Assembly (NCBI GenBank): GCA_023380915.1
Contig: JAMCSM010000001.1
Span: 1 to 56,909, forward strand
Length of the DNA stretch: 56,909 bases
Reading direction: 5' to 3'
DNA from: Actinomycetota bacterium
GTDB taxonomy: Bacteria > Actinomycetota > Humimicrobiia > Humimicrobiales > Humimicrobiaceae
The position numbers and the translations under genes were made by a program. Shown here one piece after another: positions 42,348 to 50,487 of this stretch (positions are counted from its first letter, which is position 1; every line of letters begins with the position of its first letter). The notes under the pieces are model-generated. The model had not been told where the DNA came from, ran no database searches, and saw only the letters and a program-made list of their open reading frames with translations.

Positions 42348-43853
42348 ATAAGCGTATTATCTATAGATATTGGTACAACAGGATGCAGGGCAATTATTTT
42401 TGATTATTCAGGTAGAATATTAGCACAGGACTACAGAGAATATAAGTTGATTTGTCCAGAAGATGGATGGGGCGAACTTGAACCAAATGAGGTTTTAATT
42501 TCTGTTAATAGTTGCATAAATAATTGTTTAAATAAAAACAAAAGAGATAGGGTTGAATGTATTGGATTCTCGGTTTTAGGAGCGGGAGTTATTCCGGTTG
42601 ATAGAAATTATAACCCACTTTATAACTGCATTTCAGCTTTAGATAACAGATCTTTACTTCAAATAAAAAAACTAAATAAGAATTTTGGAAGGCTCAATCT
42701 TTATAAAATAACCGGAATGCCTTCTAATCCGTTTTGTGTTATCAATAAAATCATGTGGTTTAAGGAAAAGCTTCCAGATATATATAAAAATACCTGGAAA
42801 TTTATTAATCTGGAAGCTTTTATTAGATTAAAATGGGGAATTGAACCATATGTAGATTACAGCCTGGCAAGCAGCACAATGGCATTAGATCTAAATACCG
42901 GAAAATGGTCAGAGAAGTTATTAAATTTTGCAGATATAAATTTTGATTTAATGCCTGCATTGTCAGAATCAAGCACAGTTATTGGAGAGATAAATCAAAA
43001 AACTGCAAAAGATCTTGGCCTTGATAAAGGAGTTAAAGTTGTAGCGGGGGCACATGACCAGGTTTGTGGAGCTCTTGGAGCTGGAGTAATTAAAAAGGGT
43101 ATTGCTTTAGATTCGACAGGTACTGTAGAAGCAATTGTGCCATTTCTTGAAAAACCGATTTTAACCAAAAAGATGTTAAACTCAGGTGTTTTATGGGAAT
43201 TTAACACCACCAGTAATTCTTACATAGGTTTAGCTGCAAATTTTACAGCCGGTTCAGTTTTAAGATGGTACAGGGATACTTTTTGTGAGAATGAAATAAT
43301 TAAAGCAAAAGAAGAAGATCTAAATGTATATGATCTTATTTTGCCTGAAGACTATTTTAAACCATCAAAAATACTTACACTCCCACATTTTTCAGGAAGT
43401 GTAAGTCCGTGGAATGATCCAATGTCCAAGGGTGTTATCATTGGTTTAAATTTTAATACTTCAAAAAAAGAAATAGCAAAATCAATTATTGACAGTATTA
43501 CATATGAAGCAAGGCAATTAATTGAAATTTTTGAAGAAGATTTAATAAAAATTGATGAATTAAGAGCAATCGGAGGAGCCAGCAGAGATAAAAAATGGTT
43601 GCAATTAAAAGCAGATATTACCGGAAAATTAGTTGCTGTGCCTGAAATTACAGAAGCTTCCTGCCTTGGCGCGGCGATTCTGGCAGCAAACGGAAATGGA
43701 GTTTTTAAATCGATTAAAGATTCAGTAGATTCAATGGTAAAAATAAATGAAATTTTTTATCCGAATAAAAAACATTATGAAGTTTTTAGTGAAAAATATT
43801 TTATTTACAAAAAATTATATCCGCTTTTAAAAGATTTTTTGCATGAATTGTAA
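42348..43853 (+). CDS. FGGY-family carbohydrate kinase, probable ATA start codon
   Basis: Sugar or polyol kinase of the xylulokinase/glycerol-kinase family. An ATG-only reading begins at 42447 and would lack the essential N-terminal phosphate loop. In the same frame, upstream sequence encodes VLSIDIGTTGCRAIIFD, the complete motif, directly behind AGGAGG at 42337-42342. The in-frame stop TAG at 42336 limits the start, and no ATG, GTG or TTG is available. ATA at 42348, five bases from the ribosome site, is the best fit, giving 501 aa. GAHDQVCGALGAG and GGASRDKKWLQLKADITG are the other FGGY signatures. The stop is followed by a URO-D gene. The substrate is unknown. Confidence 0.85.
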   Translation: MSVLSIDIGTTGCRAIIFDYSGRILAQDYREYKLICPEDGWGELEPNEVLISVNSCINNCLNKNKRDRVECIGFSVLGAGVIPVDRNYNPLYNCISALDNRSLLQIKKLNKNFGRLNLYKITGMPSNPFCVINKIMWFKEKLPDIYKNTWKFINLEAFIRLKWGIEPYVDYSLASSTMALDLNTGKWSEKLLNFADINFDLMPALSESSTVIGEINQKTAKDLGLDKGVKVVAGAHDQVCGALGAGVIKKGIALDSTGTVEAIVPFLEKPILTKKMLNSGVLWEFNTTSNSYIGLAANFTAGSVLRWYRDTFCENEIIKAKEEDLNVYDLILPEDYFKPSKILTLPHFSGSVSPWNDPMSKGVIIGLNFNTSKKEIAKSIIDSITYEARQLIEIFEEDLIKIDELRAIGGASRDKKWLQLKADITGKLVAVPEITEASCLGAAILAANGNGVFKSIKDSVDSMVKINEIFYPNKKHYEVFSEKYFIYKKLYPLLKDFLHEL

Positions 43854-43873
43854 AATTTATAGAAAAGGGAACC

Positions 43874-44887
43874 ATGAATTCAAGGGATAGAGTTGTAGAA
43901 GCTTTTAAAAGGGAAATACCTGACAGAATACCTCATTTTGAAGTAGTTATCGATAATGGAATAATAAATAAAATTATTCCGGGTAAAAATCAATTTGATT
44001 TTATTGATGAATTTGATATTGATGGTGTTTCAGTTAAATTTGATAGTAAAGTCTGTAAAATTGAAGACAAATTATATAAGGATGAAAGAGGTTTATTATT
44101 AAGAGAAACAACTGAAGAATACAAAATTCCTGTTAATAATGTTATAAAAAATGAAGCTGATTTAAAAAAATTTGAATTTCCTGATCCGAATGCTGATTAT
44201 AGATTTTCAACCTTAAAAAAAGCTGTTGAAAGATTTAAAAACAGGAGAGCTGTTATTGTAAGATTAAAAGATGGCTGGTCGGAAGCAAGGGACCTTCACG
44301 GATATGAAAATACGCTTATCGACTTAATTGATAATCCCGGTCTGGTAAGAGGCATTATAGAGAAAGCTGTAGATTATTATTCGGAACTTGGAAAAATTGC
44401 TGCAAAAATTGGCGCAGATATTGCTTTTTCAGGGGACGATATTTCCGGAATAAACGGAATGCTGATGTCACCTTGCCATTTTAAAGAAATTGTTTATCCG
44501 GCAATGAAGAGATTGTACAAAAATTGGCATAGTTATGGACTTTTTGTATTGAAGCATTCCGACGGAAATTTAAATGATATAATGGATTTGTTAATTGATA
44601 CAGGCCTTGATTGCCTGCATCCCATAGATCCCATAGCAGGGATGAGCTTAAAAGAGATGAAAATTAAGTATGGTCACAGGATCTGTCTGATGGGTAATGT
44701 AAATTGTGCGGGTAATTTGGTTTATGGTTCAAAGGAAGATGTAATAAAAGAAGTGCTGGAATGTATAAAAGCCGCATCTTATAATGGGGGATATATATTA
44801 TCATCGAGCAATTCCATACACAGCAGCGTGAATCCGGCAAATTATATAGCAATGATTGAAGCAGTTAAGCAATATGGCAACTATTAA
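43874..44887 (+). CDS. URO-D/MtaA-superfamily protein, HxD type
   Basis: 337-aa member that belongs with the 14882-15988 protein: HSDG in place of HxC (VLKHSDGNLNDIMD), the GNVNCAGNLVYG segment and YILSSSNSIHSSVNPANY at the end. The N-terminus is standard (NSRDRVVEAFKREIPDRIPHFE). It sits 20 bases behind the FGGY kinase, so it is the last gene of the sugar operon and ties a URO-D-like enzyme to sugar catabolism. AAAGGGA precedes ATG 43874. The active-site Asp instead of Cys suggests a reaction other than thiol methylation. Confidence 0.85.
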   Translation: MNSRDRVVEAFKREIPDRIPHFEVVIDNGIINKIIPGKNQFDFIDEFDIDGVSVKFDSKVCKIEDKLYKDERGLLLRETTEEYKIPVNNVIKNEADLKKFEFPDPNADYRFSTLKKAVERFKNRRAVIVRLKDGWSEARDLHGYENTLIDLIDNPGLVRGIIEKAVDYYSELGKIAAKIGADIAFSGDDISGINGMLMSPCHFKEIVYPAMKRLYKNWHSYGLFVLKHSDGNLNDIMDLLIDTGLDCLHPIDPIAGMSLKEMKIKYGHRICLMGNVNCAGNLVYGSKEDVIKEVLECIKAASYNGGYILSSSNSIHSSVNPANYIAMIEAVKQYGNY

Positions 44888-44914
44888 TCATAAAAAGGAT
44901 TGTAATGCTTACCA

Positions 44915-45070
44915 ATGACTTGTTTTTTTATAGTGGAAAATGAAAAATATAACGGGGAAAAAGAGTTAATGATTTTAAAAAATAAATCTCACGCCATATT
45001 GCTTGAAGAAGACAGCAATATATATATGGAGAATATTGTAAGTTGGTTTAAAAAGTATTTATTTAAATAG
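44915..45070 (+). pseudogene. Possible 3' remnant of an alpha/beta-hydrolase gene
   Basis: A 51-codon open frame whose product ends KNKSHAILLEEDSNIY...IVSWFKKYL. This looks like the C-terminus of lysophospholipase-like alpha/beta hydrolases, where the His before the acidic stretch would be the catalytic His. No upstream hydrolase sequence exists; an in-frame stop sits just before the first codons. A decayed gene or a real short peptide are both possible; the similarity is by eye. Confidence 0.4.
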
Positions 45071-45187
45071 AACAATTTAAATAGAACAATTAATAATTTA
45101 ATTTTAAAGAATTATCCTTTAGAGTGCCTGTTTAATTCTTTTGTTATTGATGTTTATGTCTCATGTCTAACATCCCCTTTGCCTCTT

Positions 45188-45225
45188 TATATTTAAAGAA
45201 AGATTTTATTTTTTCTTTAAATATA
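45188..45225. terminator. 14-base inverted repeat, possible terminator
   Basis: TATATTTAAAGAAA at 45188-45201 and its exact complement at 45212-45225 enclose a 10-base loop. The stem is very AT-rich and no strong T run follows, so termination would be weak. It lies between the sugar operon and the AbiE pair and may act in either direction or be a protein-binding site. Confidence 0.35.
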
Positions 45226-45361
45226 GAGAATCTGGCTCTACAATTTAAATAATTTCATTTAGATTTTAAATAAAGCAATTCGGGCCCTTTAAATTTCTAC
45301 TAATTATGTATATAATACAGGATAAGATACTATATTTATTACATAAAAAGTAGATGAGACT

Positions 45362-46189
45362 ATGATAATGGACCAATTTAGAACATTGGGAAAAGTCAGT
45401 GCTTATTTAATCGACAGGATTTATGAGGAAAATAAGCCTGTTTTTACTATATCCGATGCCCAAAAAATTCTCAGTAAGGACTACAATCAAACAACAGATC
45501 TACTTAGTGAAATGGTAAAAAGAAAAATCATAAACCGTTTAAAACCAGGAAAATTTTTAATAATACCCCAGGAAGTTGGAAATGTCGAAAGATATTTGGG
45601 TAATTTGTTTATTGCAGCAAGTGAGGTAGTTAATTCACCTGATTATTATATAGGGTTTTACAGTGCAATGAATCATTGGGGAATGCTAACTCAGCCATTG
45701 TTTAAAGTTTTTGTACCTTCTCCAAAAAGGCAGGTTGTGCCAATACAACTAAAAGATAACTTGATATTTATTTATATGAAGGAAAAATTTATTTGGGGTA
45801 TAAAAGAAGAATGGATAACACAAACCCGAAAAATAAGGATATCAGATTTAGAAAAAACAATTCTTGATGGGCTGTTATACCCTCAGCATTGTGGTGGTAT
45901 TACAGAGATTGCTAAAGGTATATGGATAACCAGGGATAAGATTGATTATAATAAATTGGAAAGATATGTAAGCAAATATGGTAAAAATGTGGTAGCTAAA
46001 CGCCTTGGTTATATTTTAGAAATTCTTGAAATCGCTGATCATTCATTATTATTTAATTTAAAGCAATATGTTAAAGCTCGATATGACTTATTAGATCCGG
46101 CGATGCCAAAGACAATTAAAAATAAAAATACATGGCGGTTGATTGATAATATTGGAAAAAATCAGATTCTTAACATAATAAAATATTAA
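45362..46189 (+). CDS. abiEi: AbiEi-type antitoxin
   Basis: 275-aa protein with an N-terminal winged-helix domain (FTISDAQKILSKDYNQTTDLLSEMVKRKIINRLKPGKFLI) and the AbiEi C-terminal domain (YYIGFYSAMNHWGMLTQ, IRISDLEKTILDGLLYPQHCGGI). It is the repressor and antitoxin of the bicistronic type IV AbiE system, which aborts phage infection in Lactococcus and Streptococcus. The toxin gene follows after 28 bases, giving the usual order. ATG 45362 or 45368 are both possible starts. Confidence 0.9.
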   Translation: MIMDQFRTLGKVSAYLIDRIYEENKPVFTISDAQKILSKDYNQTTDLLSEMVKRKIINRLKPGKFLIIPQEVGNVERYLGNLFIAASEVVNSPDYYIGFYSAMNHWGMLTQPLFKVFVPSPKRQVVPIQLKDNLIFIYMKEKFIWGIKEEWITQTRKIRISDLEKTILDGLLYPQHCGGITEIAKGIWITRDKIDYNKLERYVSKYGKNVVAKRLGYILEILEIADHSLLFNLKQYVKARYDLLDPAMPKTIKNKNTWRLIDNIGKNQILNIIKY

Positions 46190-46217
46190 TATGTAGATTA
46201 AAAGGCAAATAAAAAAC

Positions 46218-47009
46218 ATGATTAATTATTTTCAAATCCAAAGACTTGCATCCAAAAAAAGAGTACCTGAGGATATTATTGAGAAAGACTATTTCATAGA
46301 GTTGTTGTTATATTATTTAAGCAATGATAATTCTTTTAAAAACAACTCTGTCTTTAGAGGAGGCACATCTTTAAAGAAAATGTATTTTCCTGACTATCGA
46401 TTCTCAGAAGATTTAGATTTTATTGTAGATAATGATGTTAGTGTTGCAGATTTAGAAGAAGTTTTTAATGAAGTTCTTATAAAGATTTCAAATGATTTTC
46501 CATTTAAACCTGCTAAAACTTCGAGTATTAAAAATGACAGGCTTCAGACTTTTATTAAATATGACATTGTTCCGGAAATTAAAGCAAATAAAGAATTGAA
46601 GGTGGATATATTAAAGGATAATTTTATCCCATTCTTTAGTGGAAAAAACATTCTTTTTACCTATCCGGATTTTAGAGACAAAGAGAATGAGCTTAATTCA
46701 TACGATTTGGAGTCAGTTGTAGCAGATAAAATTTCAAGAATCCTTGATGCCGACAAAGAAGTGCGTGACATTTACGATTTATGGTATCTTCTAAAGTTAG
46801 ACTACCTTAATATATCCAAACTAAAAAATATACTGAAAAAAAGGTTTGGATTTAAATTATATTTTCCTAATTTGATAGAAGAAATTAAATCTAATGTTTT
46901 TAAACAAACATGGAAATTTAGACTTGAGAGGCAGATATTGGATCTTCCACCATATGAATTAGTAATAAAAGATTTAAATGAATTGATAAAAAATAAATTT
47001 ATCGACTAA
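46218..47009 (+). CDS. abiEii: AbiEii/AbiGii nucleotidyltransferase toxin
   Basis: 263-aa nucleotidyltransferase-like toxin. The NTase motifs are intact: FRGGTSLKKMYF, RFSEDLDFIVD with the paired metal aspartates, ELKVDI, and ADKISRILDADKEVRDIYDLWYL in the helical domain. Homologues (AbiEii, MenT) add nucleotides to tRNA acceptor ends and stop translation. The pair is likely a defence or stabilisation module. Length and motifs are complete, so it should be active. Confidence 0.9.
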   Translation: MINYFQIQRLASKKRVPEDIIEKDYFIELLLYYLSNDNSFKNNSVFRGGTSLKKMYFPDYRFSEDLDFIVDNDVSVADLEEVFNEVLIKISNDFPFKPAKTSSIKNDRLQTFIKYDIVPEIKANKELKVDILKDNFIPFFSGKNILFTYPDFRDKENELNSYDLESVVADKISRILDADKEVRDIYDLWYLLKLDYLNISKLKNILKKRFGFKLYFPNLIEEIKSNVFKQTWKFRLERQILDLPPYELVIKDLNELIKNKFID

Positions 47010-47020
47010 TTATTAAAAAT

Positions 47021-47086
47021 AACAGGTAGAAATACCACTAAGACCTGTTGCTGAAATCCCCAGTTTCAGCCTCTTGCTGTGGCAAG
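47021..47086. repeat. Cluster of three consecutive hairpins
   Basis: Three perfect stems follow each other without gaps: AACAGGT (47021-47027) with 47043-47049, GCTGAAA (47050-47056) with 47064-47070, and CTTGC (47073-47077) with 47082-47086. Local G+C is higher than in neighbouring intergenic DNA. It stands right behind abiEii and may be a repeat element, a structured 3' end or a small RNA. It does not share the sequence of the element at 16021-16246. Confidence 0.45.
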
Positions 47087-47284
47087 CGCCATTGCTGGGT
47101 TGGTTCAATAATTTATCCTAAATTCAATGGAAAAATATTGAGTGAAATTAGCTTAAAAAAATTATAAAATTTAAATAAGTTTTATCATAGATGGAATAAA
47201 TTATATAAATCGCATAACTATAGAAGTTTGTATAGGGTGCTTAATTAATGGTAAATTACTATTAATCTTGAATTATTCATAGAT

Positions 47285-48661
47285 ATGTCCATAAAAAAAA
47301 ATAAAAAATGGTATCATTCTCCTATAATTCTCACAATTATCAGTCTTTTAGGCGGAGCGATATTAAGTTTTATACCGGCATATTATTTTACTATCAGAGC
47401 AGAAAGAGTCGAGTATGGTAAAATTGAAAATGCAATAATAGTTGCAGAAGATTTTCTGTCTCAGGGCATGGCTGGTGAAGCACTCGGCAAATATGAAGAA
47501 ATTTTGACAAATATTTCAAGAGATATAAAACCAGAGTTTTATGCAAGGGTTAAGAGAGGGGAAGGTCTTGCTTACTATAATCTTGCAGCTAAGGCAGACC
47601 AGGAAAATAATTTAAAAAAATCAATTTCTTCTTATCTTGAATCTCTGGAAATCTATACAATGAATAAATTTCCACATGAATATGCCAGAACTCAAGGATA
47701 TCTTTCAAATGCCTATCTCTCAATGTCTGAAATCAGAGATAAGCAAGGCAATCTGACAAGAGCGATTCAATCAAATCTGAAAGCCCTGAAAGTATATGAT
47801 ATCAAATTATATCCAATGGATTATGGTAAAACTAAATTAAATCTTGGCATAGATTATGAATGCCTTTCAAAAATTGACAGCACCCAAAATTATCTTGATA
47901 ATGCACTAAATTGCTATAATGAAGCTGTAAAAATCTTCAATGAAGATAAATACCCTTTTGAAAATGCAACCATAAAATTAAATATTGCAAATGCCTGGCA
48001 TGGATATTTTGAAAATGATAACAATCCCAAGCATCTTAAGAAAGCGATAAGTTTCTCCGAGGAAGCTTTAAAAGTATTTACAATAGAAAGCTTTCCTGCA
48101 GACTATTCCACAATTCAATTAAATATAGGACTTTATTATGAATCACTGGCAACAGTTGAAAATAAGAAGGAGAATTTAAGTAAAGCATTTGAGGCTTATA
48201 ATAATGCGCTCATTATTTTCACAAAGGAAAATTATCCATATGAATATGCATCAATCAATGCAAATCTTGCATCAGTTTATATGAAATTTTCTGAATTTGA
48301 AAATGAACCGGAAAATTTGCAAAAGTCACAATTCTGCTTTCAGGAAGCGCTGAATATTTTTACAATAGAATCCTATCCCATTGATTTTGCATTAACTCAG
48401 ACAAGTTTTGGAGATTATTATATGATATATTCTAAATCTTTACATTCTGAATCAGATAACGAAAAGTTGATGTCTTTAGAAAATGCAGTCAGTTCATATA
48501 TGGATGCACTGAAAGTATTTACGGAAGAAAATTATCCGGAAGATTATTCATATGTCCAGGGAAAGCTTGCAGATGCATATCTTGAACTCTCTGAATTTAA
48601 GGACAGGGAAGAAAATCTGAAGAAAGCAGATGAGGCAAGTATTGAGGCATCAAAGTATTGA
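47285..48661 (+). CDS. Membrane-anchored TPR protein with seven regular repeats
   Basis: 458 aa. Basic N-terminus, one transmembrane helix (about 12-35), then a TPR domain. After an initial TPR (about 55-95), roughly 7.5 copies of a 47-residue unit follow, with the core NL.KAI..Y.EALKVFT.E.YP.DYA.TQ.NLG..Y..LSE. This is a TPR variant with an extended loop carrying the YP-x-DYA motif, often seen in large bacterial TPR proteins. It offers a protein-binding surface. The next gene is a toroid-fold protein on the same strand, so they may be co-transcribed. The function is unknown. Confidence 0.83.
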   Translation: MSIKKNKKWYHSPIILTIISLLGGAILSFIPAYYFTIRAERVEYGKIENAIIVAEDFLSQGMAGEALGKYEEILTNISRDIKPEFYARVKRGEGLAYYNLAAKADQENNLKKSISSYLESLEIYTMNKFPHEYARTQGYLSNAYLSMSEIRDKQGNLTRAIQSNLKALKVYDIKLYPMDYGKTKLNLGIDYECLSKIDSTQNYLDNALNCYNEAVKIFNEDKYPFENATIKLNIANAWHGYFENDNNPKHLKKAISFSEEALKVFTIESFPADYSTIQLNIGLYYESLATVENKKENLSKAFEAYNNALIIFTKENYPYEYASINANLASVYMKFSEFENEPENLQKSQFCFQEALNIFTIESYPIDFALTQTSFGDYYMIYSKSLHSESDNEKLMSLENAVSSYMDALKVFTEENYPEDYSYVQGKLADAYLELSEFKDREENLKKADEASIEASKY

Positions 48662-48695
48662 AAGATTGAAAAATGGCTGAAGATTTAAATATTAA

Positions 48696-49688
48696 ATGTT
48701 TAAATTTCTAAAAGTTCTTAAATATGATCCCATTAAACCCCTGGCGGAATGCAATGTTCTGCCAATCTTATATTTTATTCAAAAAGAATTTCCAGCGGAA
48801 AAAAATTCATTCATAAATAACAAAATAATATCAAAGTCTGGGATATCATTTTTGCCCGAACCGGAGCATCTGCTAAACAGGCAAAAAGAAAATGGATCCT
48901 GGGAATATCCTGGTAAAGTTAAGGATATAAGGGATACGGAAAATTACAATCAATTGGAAACATTCAGAAATATTGGGATTTTGATAGAAAAATATGATTT
49001 TAATAATGAAGATGAATCAACTAGAAGAGCTGCAGATTTCCTTTTCACATTCCAGACAAAAGAAGGTGATTTCAGAGGAATATACGGCAGCCAGTATGCC
49101 ACAACATATTCAGCACTTATAAGTGAGCTTTTAATTAAGGCAGGGTATGAAGATGATAAGAGAATTGACCGTAGCCTGCTTTGGCTGTTGTCTATCCGGC
49201 AGAATGATGGAGGATGGGCTATTCCTCTTCGTACTGTAAATGCAAACTATTATGATGTTGTTCACAGTCCTGAATTAATTCTGCCTGACAGCTCCAGACC
49301 TTTTTCGCATCTTATAACCGGTATGGCTTTGCGGGCTTTTGCTGTTTCCGGTAAATACCGGAATTTACCCGAAATAAAACATGCTGCAAGATTGCTAATG
49401 TCCCGGTTTTTTAAAAGAGATTCATATCCGGATAGAAATACACCTGATTACTGGATAAAATTTTCATATCCTTTCTGGTTTACGGACCTTTTGACCTCGC
49501 TTGACAGCCTGGCAAAGCTGGGATTTTCAAAGAATGAACCGGCAATTCAGAAAGCTATTGAATGGTTTGTTAATGTGCAGGATAAAGATGGGATATGGAG
49601 GTTAAAACTTTTACGTGGAAAGGATAAGCACCTGAACTTATGGATAACACTTGCAATTATCCGTATGTTTAAAGCTTTTTATGATTGA
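48696..49688 (+). CDS. Terpenoid-cyclase/prenyltransferase alpha-toroid protein
   Basis: 330-aa helical-repeat protein with QW-like motifs: RQKENGSWEYP, FQTKEGDFRG, RQNDGGWAIP and VQDKDGIWRL, the pattern of squalene-hopene cyclases and prenyltransferases. At half the length of a cyclase it has only one toroid domain. The catalytic DxDD motif of squalene-hopene cyclase is not visible, so cyclisation is doubtful. Prenyl or lipid binding is possible. No signal peptide; cytoplasmic. Confidence 0.78.
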   Translation: MFKFLKVLKYDPIKPLAECNVLPILYFIQKEFPAEKNSFINNKIISKSGISFLPEPEHLLNRQKENGSWEYPGKVKDIRDTENYNQLETFRNIGILIEKYDFNNEDESTRRAADFLFTFQTKEGDFRGIYGSQYATTYSALISELLIKAGYEDDKRIDRSLLWLLSIRQNDGGWAIPLRTVNANYYDVVHSPELILPDSSRPFSHLITGMALRAFAVSGKYRNLPEIKHAARLLMSRFFKRDSYPDRNTPDYWIKFSYPFWFTDLLTSLDSLAKLGFSKNEPAIQKAIEWFVNVQDKDGIWRLKLLRGKDKHLNLWITLAIIRMFKAFYD

Positions 49689-49719
49689 TTAATAACAAAT
49701 ATATTTTTCGGGAGTAAAT

Positions 49720-50355
49720 ATGTTTTTTAAACAGATAGAATCAGGAGGTGACAGAAATTACGCATATCTCATCGCATGTGAAGAGACAAAAGAAGGCGCT
49801 CTTGTAGATCCTTCTCCTGACCCGTTAAAAGTAATTAAAGTGGTAAATAAAGAAGAAGTAGAAATAAAGTATATAATAAATACCCATTCCCATTTCGACC
49901 ATTCAGGAGGAAATGATTACTTCAGAAGAATTGAGATGGGCAAACCAGTAACTTTTATTAATTGCGGTGAAGATACCAAAATAACAGATGGCCTGGTTTT
50001 AAATCTGGGTAAGCTTATACTTGAGTTTATTCACACCCCGGGTCATACTGCAGATTCAATCTGTATAAAAGTAAAAAATAAGCTAATTACTGGAGATACC
50101 CTTTTTGTAGGGAAAATCGGGGGTACTTACAGTGAAGAGGATGCAAGAATGGAATTTGAAAGTTTAAAAAAAATAATGAAACTTCCTCCCGATACTGAAG
50201 TATGGCCTGGCCACAACTATGGTATAAAACCAAGCTCCTCGATAGGATTTGAACTTATGAGCAATCCTTTTATAAAAAGGCTGTCAAATTTCAATGAATT
50301 TTTATGGTTAAAGAAAAATTGGATCCAATATAAATACGAACATGGGATAAAATAA
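49720..50355 (+). CDS. MBL-fold hydrolase (glyoxalase II-like)
   Basis: 211-aa metallo-beta-lactamase-fold enzyme. The metal motif THSHFDHSGG (about 56-64) is complete, as are HTPGHTADS, the bridging Asp in TGDTLFVGKIGG, and the last His in WPGHNYG. This organisation fits hydroxyacylglutathione hydrolase or persulfide-type enzymes, acting on a thioester or on a low-molecular-weight thiol adduct. GGGAG precedes ATG 49720. The exact substrate is not defined. Confidence 0.9.
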   Translation: MFFKQIESGGDRNYAYLIACEETKEGALVDPSPDPLKVIKVVNKEEVEIKYIINTHSHFDHSGGNDYFRRIEMGKPVTFINCGEDTKITDGLVLNLGKLILEFIHTPGHTADSICIKVKNKLITGDTLFVGKIGGTYSEEDARMEFESLKKIMKLPPDTEVWPGHNYGIKPSSSIGFELMSNPFIKRLSNFNEFLWLKKNWIQYKYEHGIK

Positions 50356-50487
50356 TCCCGATTTAAAAAAAATAAAACCTTATTAAATATAATTTCTGGT
50401 TTTTAAATTTTAATTGTTTGTTATAAATAACTTTGAAGATATTCACCTCAAGCGCAATAATAAAAACAATATAAGGTGTTTTAAAAA

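Larger units (their letters stand above)
44888..45361. other. Intergenic region with a gene remnant and an inverted repeat
   Basis: About 470 bases. Near the start is a possible 3' fragment of an alpha/beta hydrolase gene (44915-45070, listed separately). A 14-base inverted repeat is at 45188-45225. The rest is AT-rich and probably holds the promoter of the AbiE pair near 45310-45350. Confidence 0.5.

Noticed and set aside
42447..43853. FGGY kinase starting at the first ATG
   Set aside because: This would delete the phosphate-binding IDIGTTG loop, which is encoded in frame just upstream behind a strong ribosome site.
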